Shown in pieces: positions 1-7,718 of a stretch of DNA of 22,635 nt. The stretch is taken from NCBI RefSeq assembly GCF_938030785.1, contig NZ_CALHIK010000052.1, forward strand, positions 1-22,635. The letters run 5' to 3'. Below the pieces are notes generated by a model, which saw only the letters and a list, made by a program, of their open reading frames with translations, searched no databases and was not told the DNA's origin. A program made the translations under genes and the position numbers. Within the stretch, counting starts at the first letter, position 1. Each line of letters begins with the position of its first letter. The stretch is from an uncultured Campylobacter sp. Lineage in GTDB: Bacteria > Campylobacterota > Campylobacteria > Campylobacterales > Campylobacteraceae.

Positions 1-2
1 CG

Positions 3-89
3 ACTTACTATCTACGCTCCGAAAGCCCCGATAGCGAGAAGCTAAACAACGTCGCAGATCGCTCGATCGAGTGTGAGGGGTGTCAGTAA
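3..89 (+). CDS. nrdA: Ribonucleoside-diphosphate reductase alpha subunit, C-terminal end (partial)
   Basis: The window opens inside this gene; 28 codons and a TAA stop are visible. The tail begins TYYLRSESPDSEK and ends DRSIECEGCQ. This matches what I recall of class Ia ribonucleotide reductase large subunits of Campylobacter and Helicobacter, which end in a redox-active Cys pair (here CEGC) that re-reduces the active-site disulfide and accepts electrons from thioredoxin or glutaredoxin. The enzyme makes deoxyribonucleotides in the cytoplasm. Only the extreme C-terminus is present, so the identification rests on the YYLRS block and the CxxC tail. Confidence 0.72.
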   Translation, partial: TYYLRSESPDSEKLNNVADRSIECEGCQ

Positions 90-165
90 ATTTTATTTGC
101 CGCGCTAGAAAATTTACGCTCGCAACTAGAGGGCGAAAACGGCGTGAAAGAGTATTTTAGAAAGT

Positions 166-208
166 AAATTTGACGGCAAATTTAAGCCCTCGTTCTGCCG
201 TCAAATTT
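166..208. repeat. 13-bp inverted repeat downstream of nrdA
   Basis: Arms 166-178 (AAATTTGACGGCA) and 196-208 (its reverse complement) are exact over 13 bp around a 17-nt loop. The right arm ends in TTTT, so a weak rho-independent terminator for nrdA is possible. The arms are built from the AAATTTGAC word that is abundant through the whole window. Confidence 0.5.
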
Positions 209-229
209 TAGCGAAACAGCTTGAGCGTT

Positions 230-269
230 AAATTTGACGCCAAATTTAACACTGCGCCGCGTCAAATTT
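230..269. repeat. 11-bp inverted repeat, second copy of the same motif
   Basis: AAATTTGACGC (230-240) and GCGTCAAATTT (259-269) form an exact 11-bp inverted repeat around an 18-nt spacer. It is closely related in sequence to the 166-208 repeat and lies 40 bp upstream of the epimerase start. It could be a second terminator-like structure or a regulatory site; its function is not known. Confidence 0.4.
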
Positions 270-309
270 GACCGCACGCGTCAAAGCAAATTTATCAAAA
301 AGGCAAAAC

Positions 310-1146
310 ATGAAAATAGCCGTAAACGGCACAAGCGGATTTATCGGCGGCGAGCTATGCCGCTTTTTTAGAGCCCAGGGGCACGAGGTCGTAGCCATAC
401 CGCGAGCCGCTTATGCCGACAAAGACACGCTCAAAAACCTCATCAAAGGCTGCGACGCGGTTATAAATTTAGCAGGCGCTTCTATCGCGGCCAGATGGAG
501 CGAGGCCTATAAAAAGCAGCTTCGCGCAAGCAGGATAGAGACGACTCGTGCGCTAGTCGGCGCTATAAACGAGCTAGAAAATCAGCCCTTTTTCATCAGT
601 GCTTCAGCCGTCGGGGTATATGAAAACGGGCTTAGTCACGACGAGAGCTCGGTCAAATTTGACCGCGGATTTTTGGGTGAGCTAGCATGCGAATGGGAGA
701 GCGAGGCCGCTAAAGCGCAGACACAAACGGCGATATTTCGCCTAGGCGTAGTGCTGGGGCGAGGCGGCGCGCTAGCTAAGATGCTGCCTGCATTTAGGCT
801 CGGTCTTGGCGGCAAGATCGGTAGCGGCGAGCAGGCGTTTTGCTGGATTCACATCGCTGATTTGCTAGAGGCGTTTAAATTTACATTGCAAAACCGTCAA
901 AGCGGCGTTTTTAATCTCGTTTCGCCGCAACCTAGCACAAACGGCGAATTTACTCGAATTTTAGGCGAAGTTTTAGGGCGACCGACGTTTTTTAAAGTGC
1001 CTAAATTTGCGCTAAATTTGATGCTGGGCGAGGGATCAAGCGTACTGCTTGAAGGTGCAAAAGTCTATCCCAAAGCCTTGATAGAGAGCGGATTTAGCTT
1101 TAAATTTAGCGATCTAAAAACGGCGCTTCGGGATATTTTGGGATAA
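310..1146 (+). CDS. TIGR01777 family NAD(P)-dependent epimerase (YfcH/SDR39U1-like)
   Basis: This is a 278-residue extended short-chain dehydrogenase/reductase-like protein. The N-terminus MKIAVNGTSGFIGGEL carries the Rossmann nucleotide-binding motif GxxGFIG at residues 7-13, followed by VINLAGASIA and the FISASAVGVYENG strand typical of the family. The C-terminal ~50 residues (PKFALNLMLGEGSSVLLEGAKV) match the DUF1731 cap of the YfcH/TIGR01777 group. ATG at 310 is preferred over an upstream frame extension to 268 because AAGG precedes it at good spacing and the Rossmann strand starts immediately. The substrate of this family is not established. The gene stands alone between nrdA and a convergent operon, with no partner gene to suggest a pathway. 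Confidence 0.88.
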   Translation: MKIAVNGTSGFIGGELCRFFRAQGHEVVAIPRAAYADKDTLKNLIKGCDAVINLAGASIAARWSEAYKKQLRASRIETTRALVGAINELENQPFFISASAVGVYENGLSHDESSVKFDRGFLGELACEWESEAAKAQTQTAIFRLGVVLGRGGALAKMLPAFRLGLGGKIGSGEQAFCWIHIADLLEAFKFTLQNRQSGVFNLVSPQPSTNGEFTRILGEVLGRPTFFKVPKFALNLMLGEGSSVLLEGAKVYPKALIESGFSFKFSDLKTALRDILG

Positions 1147-1343
1147 AAAGTAGAGCAAACGACCCGAAGGACTTTCAAGAGCAAGCAGCGCACTACATAA
1201 ATCCCAGCGCAGCGATCAATTCGGGAAATTTACCGCAAGAGTTCGAGTCAACTTGTGTTTAAATTTAATGTTTGGCGGCGGCATTCTATCGTTTTTATAA
1301 AGTCGTGCCGCATCGCCGTTCAAAATACACACAAGTTTACCCT

Positions 1344-3098
1344 CTATGCCCTCAAAAGTTCGGTCGAGAAAGCGCTTTCATCTATCCCTCGCCCGATAAA
1401 GACCAAAAAATTATCGCAGCGTTTGCAGTCGCTAAAAGGCGTTATCTCAAATTTGCCGTTTACGAACTGCACGACGTATTGCGCCTCGTCGCCTTTGAAG
1501 CTTGCAAGCCCCTTTATGCGGTAAAAATTTTCCGGTATATCGCTCATAAATTTGATGAAATTTTGCCTATCGATGCCTTCGGGAAGGTCCTTTTTAAATG
1601 AGACTATCCCCTCATCTTCGTGCGTAGCATGCATCTTGCCCTCGAGCAGGACGGACGCCATATAGGAGGTGTCGCTCTGGCGGTAGAGCAGATAGTTTGG
1701 ATTTAGCTCGGCGCCAACCGTCTCGAAGATCTCGGCGCAACGGTTGTTTTGGATCAAAGCTTGTCGTATCCGCTCCTTCTGCTCGGGCGAGATCAGATCG
1801 ATTTTATTGAGCACTATGACGTCGGCAGCCTTGATCTGTTCGAGCATTATTTTTGATCTGCCCCGCTCTTTTAAAAAATTCGCCCCATCGACGACTGTGA
1901 CGATGGCGCATAGATTGACCGCGTCTTTTATCTCGTTTAGCTCGCTTAAGATATTGAAAGGATTGGCGACGCCGGTGGTTTCAAGCACGATGCTGTCGGG
2001 CTTTTTAGGCTTGAGCTGCGAAATCGCAAGCTTGATTTGCCCCGCCATAGAGCAGCAAACGCACCCCTCGTCAATCTCTACGAGCGCGTATTTGGCGTCC
2101 AGCAGCGCGCCGTCGAGGCCTATTTTGCCGATCTCGTTTTGGATGATGCCGGTAAATCTATTTTGCGCCGTTTCGTGCTCGATGAAATTTTGAATAAATT
2201 TCGTCTTGCCCGAGCCCAGATAGCCGGTGATGATGAAAAAATTCGGCCGCTCGCCTCCTTGCATAAAAATTTGCTTTTTATCCTCTTTAGCTAAGCGTAG
2301 CAGAAATTTAAACAAAGGCGCCGAGCCTGGCAGCTTCTTAAAGGATTTATCGTTAAATTTAATGCGCCCGTCGTCCGCATCCTTGCCGTAGATTAAATTT
2401 ACAAAAATTTCGCCGCAGAGCGGATCTTCTTTGCTTTTTAAGTTGCGATCTTTGTCGTAGATCACGGCGTGCGCCGCTTTTTTGTAAATTTCAAAGCTCT
2501 CGTAGCGCGGCTCGTAAATTTTACAAAGCGCGATATGCAAAAAGTTCATAAACGCAAGCGATACCCTAAAGCAGGGGAAATTTTTATCTAGCCCCTCTTT
2601 TGCGATGATCTGCTTGCCCTCTATGCACACGCCGTCCTTTGCGTACGATCTATCTCTGAGCTTCGTTTTAAAAGATAGCGTCAAGCCCTGCTCTTGCGGC
2701 TTTAAATAGATCGTAGCGACGCCGAAGTTATTTAAAAGCTCCTCGTGCGCGGAGAAATTTCGCACCTTCGTCAAAAACTCTGGCTCTCCGGCTAAAACGG
2801 CTTCAAAAAGCGAGACGCTACCGAGCAGCTCATCGTTTGCGGAGGGGAAATAATAAAGCTCAAATACGCCCGTGCCCTCTTCCACTTCCCGCAAAACGAT
2901 GCCGTAAATTCCGCTGTAAAAGCCAAATTTGATGCTCCAGCATTCATTAAAATAGTTCCCCTTATACATCCCCTGATACCTGCTTGAGGATTTTACGTCG
3001 CTATCGTAAAGAGACTTCATCAATATACATCTCATAAGCGACCTGTAATCCTCAAACGAGTATTTAAATTTCAAAGGGAAAATATCTTGAAATTCCAT
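1344..3098 (-). CDS. G3E/CobW-family (COG0523) GTPase with a ~285-residue N-terminal extension
   Basis: This is a 584-residue protein. Residues about 286-584 are a G3E GTPase: P-loop GYLGSGKT (292-299), the metal-binding CVCC within DEGCVCCSM (346-349), ETTG (373-376), NKID (431-434), and a CobW C-terminal type domain ending in NFLVFIGRGIDES. Such GTPases are metal-insertion or metal-trafficking chaperones. Residues 1-285 match nothing I recognise; they are predicted soluble and rich in aromatics. The usual family length is 300-400 residues, so this is a fusion or long extension. I chose ATG at 3098, 4 bp after the stop of the preceding gene, with GGA upstream; a TTG at 3110 would overlap that stop. 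It is the last gene after the membrane protein and the Tat-exported MBL protein, which suggests a role in metallating one of them (inference). Confidence 0.85.
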   Translation of the reverse strand: MEFQDIFPLKFKYSFEDYRSLMRCILMKSLYDSDVKSSSRYQGMYKGNYFNECWSIKFGFYSGIYGIVLREVEEGTGVFELYYFPSANDELLGSVSLFEAVLAGEPEFLTKVRNFSAHEELLNNFGVATIYLKPQEQGLTLSFKTKLRDRSYAKDGVCIEGKQIIAKEGLDKNFPCFRVSLAFMNFLHIALCKIYEPRYESFEIYKKAAHAVIYDKDRNLKSKEDPLCGEIFVNLIYGKDADDGRIKFNDKSFKKLPGSAPLFKFLLRLAKEDKKQIFMQGGERPNFFIITGYLGSGKTKFIQNFIEHETAQNRFTGIIQNEIGKIGLDGALLDAKYALVEIDEGCVCCSMAGQIKLAISQLKPKKPDSIVLETTGVANPFNILSELNEIKDAVNLCAIVTVVDGANFLKERGRSKIMLEQIKAADVIVLNKIDLISPEQKERIRQALIQNNRCAEIFETVGAELNPNYLLYRQSDTSYMASVLLEGKMHATHEDEGIVSFKKDLPEGIDRQNFIKFMSDIPENFYRIKGLASFKGDEAQYVVQFVNGKFEITPFSDCKRCDNFLVFIGRGIDESAFSTELLRA

Positions 3099-3102
3099 GC
3101 TT

Positions 3103-4254
3103 CTATCCAAATTTAACCTTATCGCCGTTACCGAGATAATCGGACGTTTTGGTTCTAAATCTAGCCGTGCCTTTTACGATCGGATAGCCCTCGCGGACGA
3201 ATTTTTGCACGGTAAGCAGACCAGTGCAGTGGTTGCACGCCATGACCTGGTAGTTCCATCTTTTCAGTCCGATAACCAGATCGTCATATTTTGGATCCCA
3301 GTCGTCAAACGGCGAGATATGAAGTCCGCCGTAAAGACCATAGAGCTGATCGTTATCGTATTTTAGCTCTTTGTATGCGGAATCAGAGAATGTAATAATA
3401 CCCTGATGACAACATCCCGTAATGCTCACAAGACCTTTGTCTTTGACATTTACGAATATTGATTGTTCGCCAAAGACGCGGCTAATTATAGGACAATCGT
3501 AACAAAATGTACAAACTCCCGGCTCTATCTCGTTTTTGCCCTTTTTAAAGACCACTAGCTCTCCGGTGTGACCTGAATCCTTGATATACTGCCTGCCTTC
3601 CGGATAAAATCCTTCATGGATAATAATCTTAATATCCGGCTTGTATTTTAATACTACCGGCAACCCCCAAAAGTGATCAAAATGCTCATGAGATAGGATG
3701 ATAGTATCGATCTCTCCTGATGTAAGCATCTTGTCTATGCCCTCTCGTTTAAAGCATTCATGCATCCACTTATATGACCATCCGCAATCTAATAGGTATT
3801 TTTTCTTTTCGCCGTTTAGCCGCTCTATCTCAATTAATGCGGCATATCCGCCTGCATTATCGGGATTTACAGATAGACCCTTAGTAACTTCCCAAGCCTC
3901 ATCTACTTTATCCGGCAATAGATGTTTAATCTTTTCCATTCCCTCCTTATAACTTCCTTTGGCAAGCCCTTTTCCATTACCGAAAGGTGGCCAATTAAAA
4001 AGATATTGATCCACCAAAAGTCCTCCTGCGCCCTTAATATCTCCCATCAGCATCGAGTTATCAAACCAGCTCGTTTCGGAGATATTAGTAACCTCGACGC
4101 TTTTAATCGCGCCGAAATCGGTCATCTTTCGCACTTCATCCGGAAGAAAAAATTCTCTCGCAGGAGAGTATGAAAACACTCCCATCGATGCGAGTGCGCC
4201 CAGTCCTATTCCCGCCGCACTGCCTTTTATAAAATCTCTTCTAGCTTCATTCAT
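3103..4254 (-). CDS. Tat-exported metallo-beta-lactamase-fold protein (COG1237-like)
   Basis: This is a 383-residue protein. A twin-arginine signal (ARRDFIKG, residues 4-11) is followed by a hydrophobic Ala/Gly stretch to about residue 30, so it should be folded with its cofactor and exported to the periplasm. The MBL metal-binding motif HEHFDH is at 189-194, with further likely ligands at TGCCHQG (His283), GGLH (His312) and CNHC (His342). The arrangement LLDCG, LSHEHFDH, TGCCH, GGLH resembles COG1237 dihydropteroate-synthase-type MBL proteins. Unusually it also carries CTFCYDC (248-254), which could bind an extra metal or form disulfides. ATG at 4254 has AAGGAT at good spacing and lies 10 bp after the membrane protein stop. 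The enzymatic substrate is unknown; hydrolase or oxidoreductase activity both remain possible. Confidence 0.85.
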   Translation of the reverse strand: MNEARRDFIKGSAAGIGLGALASMGVFSYSPAREFFLPDEVRKMTDFGAIKSVEVTNISETSWFDNSMLMGDIKGAGGLLVDQYLFNWPPFGNGKGLAKGSYKEGMEKIKHLLPDKVDEAWEVTKGLSVNPDNAGGYAALIEIERLNGEKKKYLLDCGWSYKWMHECFKREGIDKMLTSGEIDTIILSHEHFDHFWGLPVVLKYKPDIKIIIHEGFYPEGRQYIKDSGHTGELVVFKKGKNEIEPGVCTFCYDCPIISRVFGEQSIFVNVKDKGLVSITGCCHQGIITFSDSAYKELKYDNDQLYGLYGGLHISPFDDWDPKYDDLVIGLKRWNYQVMACNHCTGLLTVQKFVREGYPIVKGTARFRTKTSDYLGNGDKVKFG

Positions 4255-4264
4255 CTCAGATCCT

Positions 4265-5659
4265 TTATTTATTAAAAATTGTAAGCATATTGCCCACGAC
4301 AGGCGCTAGATAAATTACGGCGAGATAGATAATCACGCCTATGATAAAGCCTACCACTAAGCCTTTGATGGAATTTTTATTTCCAAAATCGTCTTCCTCG
4401 CCCGCTTCATCCGCCTCTTCTTTCTTGCCGGCAAGCCTCCAGCCCGGCCAGCCATCCATAAACCAGTAATTTATCAGCATGACGTTGATAAACCAGATCA
4501 TCGGAATCATCGGGAATTGTTGCGGATGCGAAAAGCCTTTTTGAGTGCCTAGCAAAAAGTGCGAGACCTGATAATATACGTAGTATAGAACAATAGCCGC
4601 CGTCATACTTATGATCGTTCTAAGAAGGATATTGACGGGCTTTGAGAATTTATTAACCGCATTGTTGCAGTAAAATTTAATAAACAGCACCGGCACGAGC
4701 CAAAATATAGCTATCTCGCCTACGTGCAGCCATCGCCAATCGGGCGCAAAAAGCCTCCTGTCGCCTCTAATATGCACGCCCCAGATGAGCTCTTGCAGAT
4801 AGTAAAAGAAGAACGAAAAGCAAAATGCCATCGCTATAATGCCGAAAAACGACGCCGTCCTTCTAAGCCAGTTCGTCTTAATAAGGCTAAAAGGATACCT
4901 CTCCCAGATGGTTTCATACACCCAGACCATAACGGTACAGCACATAATCCATGCGATATTGAAATTTCCGTGCACCGTATCGGCGAAGTTGTGCCACCAA
5001 GGCGGAGTAATGGATGTGTATTTTTGCCACGGATCGAATAAAATTCCCATTTGCGAGTGGAAAAATACGAAATACACGATCATACTTAGCAAAAAGGTCC
5101 AGATAAAAACAGTAAAGCCTTTAACGGGCTGCTTTAGCTTCTGCCACGGCGAATTATCCGCAGCCACCACCCAAGAAGGACTGAGCCACGACGCGATAGC
5201 CGCAAACATCAAAATAGCCTGAGCCGAGTACTCAAGCGCGTAAAAATCGGTTATACCGAGCTCCGCGAGTCTTCGCGGACTAAAATACGATATGGCAAGC
5301 TCGCCTAGAATAAATTCGAAGAATATCTTTAAGAATACGAAGAAGGTAAAAAATACCATCACCGTAAAGATAATGCCCTTTTTCGCAGGCCCCGCCGTAT
5401 AGAGCCACTCTCTTTTGAATGGCCAAAAATCAAAAATATACGCGATCCAGATGATGACCACGAGCAGCCATCTGCACCACATATATCCCACGTAAGGGGT
5501 ATACATCCTCATCAGTCCTCTAGGATCTTGAAAGATCCACCACGATGCGTAAAACACCACGAATAAAAACAGGGTGTTTACAAGCACCGATGTGAGCGGA
5601 GAATACCTTCTAACAAGCTTCCGCTCCTCCAGATAAATTTTGTCTTCAGGTTCGCTCAT
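4265..5659 (-). CDS. Trp-rich polytopic membrane protein of unknown function (~11 TM)
   Basis: This 464-residue protein is not recognised. Hydrophobic segments lie near residues 21-43, 56-80, 95-120, 139-166, 180-207, 234-253, 269-296, 310-331, 345-370, 383-402 and 434-460, giving about 11 transmembrane helices. Trp, Phe and Tyr are very frequent. The loops hold conserved-looking polar motifs such as WWHNFADTVHGNFN (221-234) and YQVSHF (363-368), whose His residues could bind metal or haem. An acidic loop EEADEAGEEDD (414-424) precedes the last helix. A strong SD (AAGGAGG) precedes ATG 5659, and TATAAT lies further upstream. It is the first gene of the unit with the Tat-MBL and G3E GTPase genes. 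A transporter, a quinone-linked membrane enzyme or a membrane anchor are all possible. Confidence 0.8.
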   Translation of the reverse strand: MSEPEDKIYLEERKLVRRYSPLTSVLVNTLFLFVVFYASWWIFQDPRGLMRMYTPYVGYMWCRWLLVVIIWIAYIFDFWPFKREWLYTAGPAKKGIIFTVMVFFTFFVFLKIFFEFILGELAISYFSPRRLAELGITDFYALEYSAQAILMFAAIASWLSPSWVVAADNSPWQKLKQPVKGFTVFIWTFLLSMIVYFVFFHSQMGILFDPWQKYTSITPPWWHNFADTVHGNFNIAWIMCCTVMVWVYETIWERYPFSLIKTNWLRRTASFFGIIAMAFCFSFFFYYLQELIWGVHIRGDRRLFAPDWRWLHVGEIAIFWLVPVLFIKFYCNNAVNKFSKPVNILLRTIISMTAAIVLYYVYYQVSHFLLGTQKGFSHPQQFPMIPMIWFINVMLINYWFMDGWPGWRLAGKKEEADEAGEEDDFGNKNSIKGLVVGFIIGVIIYLAVIYLAPVVGNMLTIFNK

Positions 5660-5694
5660 CGCTTCCTCCTTACATAAAATTTAATCTTTATTAA

Positions 5695-5700
5695 ATTATA
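5695..5700 (-). promoter_or_regulatory. Candidate -10 box for the membrane protein/MBL/GTPase operon
   Basis: On the minus strand this reads TATAAT, preceded by TTTTTA and 36 bp upstream of the membrane protein start codon. No good -35 hexamer is seen, as is usual for Campylobacter sigma70 promoters. A GGGCTGCA word (5710-5717) lies just upstream and could be a regulator site. Confidence 0.5.
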
Positions 5701-5765
5701 TAAAAAGAGTGCAGCCCATTTGTAGCGTAAATTTGGATTAAATTTTAAATTGTCTCAGAAAAGCT

Positions 5766-6938
5766 TCATTTCGGAAGTTTGATTATGAAATTTGAGCCGT
5801 TCTTTAGGCTCTCTACGACGAGCGAGCCCTTGCAGTGATCTTCGATGATGATCTTTGACATATATAGCCCGATGCCGGTGCCGTTTTTGCTGGCTTTGGT
5901 AGAAAAATACAGATCGAAAATTTTATCCGCGATCTCCTTTTTGATGCCGCCTGCATTGTCTTTTACGCTTAAGCAAAGATAAGATTTTTCGATATAGGTT
6001 GAAATTTCGATAACGCCGTCGTCGATATTTCTTTCCAAAAAGGCGTCCTGCGCGTTTTTTATGATGTTTAAAATAACCTGCGAAACCTCGTTTTTATATG
6101 TGAGCAGAGTCTGGTTGCAGCCGTATTTCGCGTAAATTTTAATCTTTTGATTTTGCAGTATCGCTTTTGCGATATTTATCGCCATATTGCAAAGCTCCTC
6201 CAGGCTCGTAACTTCCTTGATTTTGGTGGGCTTAAAGAAATTTCTAAACTCGTCGATCGTTTCGGATAGGTGCTTGGAGTACTGCTCGATCTTGCCGAGC
6301 TCCTCCAAAAGAGCCGTTTTGTCAAATTTATCCGCCATCAAGCAGCCGGCGCTAAGATATGAAGCCGTAGCCGAGATAGCAGATAGCGGCTGCCTCCATT
6401 GATGCGCTATCATATTTAAAATTTCGCCCATCTGAGCAAGCCTTGATTGATATTGCAGCTGCTCGTCTTGGCGCCTTATGAGCTTTAGCTGCTCCTCGAT
6501 CTCGTGGTTGAGCGTTAAATTTAGCCGTTTGACCTTCAGCCTGCTTTGTTTTAGTTTCTTCTCCGCCATCACCCTTTTGGTGATATCCACCACTATCCAA
6601 AGCACCTCGTCGTTTCCCGATATGGAGTCGCCCGAAATTCTAATCCACAGCCCTTTGCCGCTTTTGTGCCTTAGCTCGTAGTTTAGCTGCAGAGCCTCGT
6701 TTTTTCTTACTTTATTAAAGGCGATATCTGCGAAATGCAGGTATTTTTCCTCGCTTAGGTGTATGGTTTGAGCGGATTTGCCGATGATCTCGTCGTATTC
6801 GTAGCCGAAAATTTTACAAAAGGTCTCGTTGCACTCCATAATGTTTCTTTTCTTGTCCACGATGAAGATGCCGACGCCGGAATTTGAAAATATCGTCTCA
6901 AATCTCTGATGGTTTTTCTTGATGTCTACTATCGCCAT
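5766..6938 (-). CDS. Soluble PAS-domain sensor histidine kinase
   Basis: This is a 390-residue kinase with no transmembrane segment, so it senses a cytoplasmic signal. A PAS domain spans roughly residues 10-125 (GVGIFIVDKKRNIMECN, then a PAC-type segment ending WIVVDITKR). A coiled-coil-like linker (125-165) leads to the dimerisation/phosphoacceptor helix with MIAHQWRQPLSAIS, where His179 is the likely phosphorylated residue. The HATPase_c domain shows the N-box NIIKNAQDAF (Asn295), DNAGG (327-331) and GTGIGL (353-358). The HQWRQPL box is typical of epsilonproteobacterial PAS kinases. Its ATG overlaps the end of the upstream response regulator by 10 bp, so the two are co-translated partners. 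It lies immediately upstream, same strand, of the membrane protein operon. Confidence 0.93.
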   Translation of the reverse strand: MAIVDIKKNHQRFETIFSNSGVGIFIVDKKRNIMECNETFCKIFGYEYDEIIGKSAQTIHLSEEKYLHFADIAFNKVRKNEALQLNYELRHKSGKGLWIRISGDSISGNDEVLWIVVDITKRVMAEKKLKQSRLKVKRLNLTLNHEIEEQLKLIRRQDEQLQYQSRLAQMGEILNMIAHQWRQPLSAISATASYLSAGCLMADKFDKTALLEELGKIEQYSKHLSETIDEFRNFFKPTKIKEVTSLEELCNMAINIAKAILQNQKIKIYAKYGCNQTLLTYKNEVSQVILNIIKNAQDAFLERNIDDGVIEISTYIEKSYLCLSVKDNAGGIKKEIADKIFDLYFSTKASKNGTGIGLYMSKIIIEDHCKGSLVVESLKNGSNFIIKLPK

Positions 6939-7627
6939 TTTATTCTGTATCCTTGCGAGTAGATGTTTTCTATCAGCTTGTAGCCTATTTTTCGGTGAAA
7001 TCTGGATATGATATTTCTTACCCGCTTATCGTCATACTCGTCGCAGTCCTCGAACAGCTCGTTTTCTATCTCAAGGCCGCTTGCGATCCGCCCGCTGGAG
7101 CTTAAAAGCAGCTGCAACAATGAGGTTTCGTTTTTGGTTAGTTTGATAATTTCGCCCGCCCTAGATAAGCTCGAGCTCTGCTTATCCCACACGAAATCGC
7201 CGCTTAGATAGATGGACTTTGCGGGTTTGGTTTCGATGCTCTGCGTGATTTTTTCAAGCACGCTTAGCAGATCCTCGGTCGTAAAAGGCTTTAGTATGTA
7301 GCCGTCCACGCCGATGGATATGGCTTTGGTAAAAAATTTAGACTCATCGTAGGCTGAGAAGATGACCGTTTTTACCGAAGGATCGATCTGTTTGATCCGC
7401 TCTAGCATCTCAAGCCCGTTTATGCCCGGCATATTGATATCGGTAAAAACAATGTCAATTTTGCCCGCTTTAAATTTATCGATGCCCTCCTGCGCGTCGC
7501 CGCAGTCGATAACTTGATGAAAGAATAGTTTTAAAATTTTTGCGGTCTGCTGCCTTACCTCATTATCGTCCTCGACATATAGGGCGCGCATACTGCGAGT
7601 TTGAGCTTGTATTTCGTTTATATCCAT
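6929..7627 (-). CDS. OmpR/PhoB-family response regulator
   Basis: This is a 232-residue two-domain regulator. The receiver domain has the acidic pocket EDD (19-21), the phosphoacceptor Asp63 in VFTDINMPG, Ser91 in the Thr/Ser position and Lys113 in LKPF. The C-terminal ~95 residues are a winged-helix DNA-binding domain (KLTKNETSLLQLLL, then KRVRNIISRFHRKIG and the wing IYSQGYRIKW). A very strong SD (AAGGAGG) precedes the ATG. It is the first gene of the pair with the PAS kinase (10-bp overlap). Likely targets are its own operon and the membrane protein/MBL/GTPase unit directly downstream; repeated GGGYTGCA words upstream of both are candidate operators. Confidence 0.94.
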   Translation of the reverse strand: MDINEIQAQTRSMRALYVEDDNEVRQQTAKILKLFFHQVIDCGDAQEGIDKFKAGKIDIVFTDINMPGINGLEMLERIKQIDPSVKTVIFSAYDESKFFTKAISIGVDGYILKPFTTEDLLSVLEKITQSIETKPAKSIYLSGDFVWDKQSSSLSRAGEIIKLTKNETSLLQLLLSSSGRIASGLEIENELFEDCDEYDDKRVRNIISRFHRKIGYKLIENIYSQGYRIKWR

Positions 7628-7718
7628 AATGCAGCCCCTCCTTTTTAAATTTATCCCTTATCGTAAATTCTATTTCGCGTGCTGCAACCCTGTTTTAAAT
7701 TTACAAAACCGAGTGTTT

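Noticed and set aside
1110..1262. A 50-codon open frame after the epimerase gene (reads ANDPKDFQEQAAHYINPSAA)
   Set aside because: Protein-like composition but no start codon and no recognisable family. It overlaps the epimerase 3' end and is followed by further stops; chance is likely.
1272..1601. Plus-strand frame antisense to the G3E GTPase C-terminus
   Set aside because: It starts at a TTG without a ribosome-binding site and overlaps a well-supported gene almost completely.
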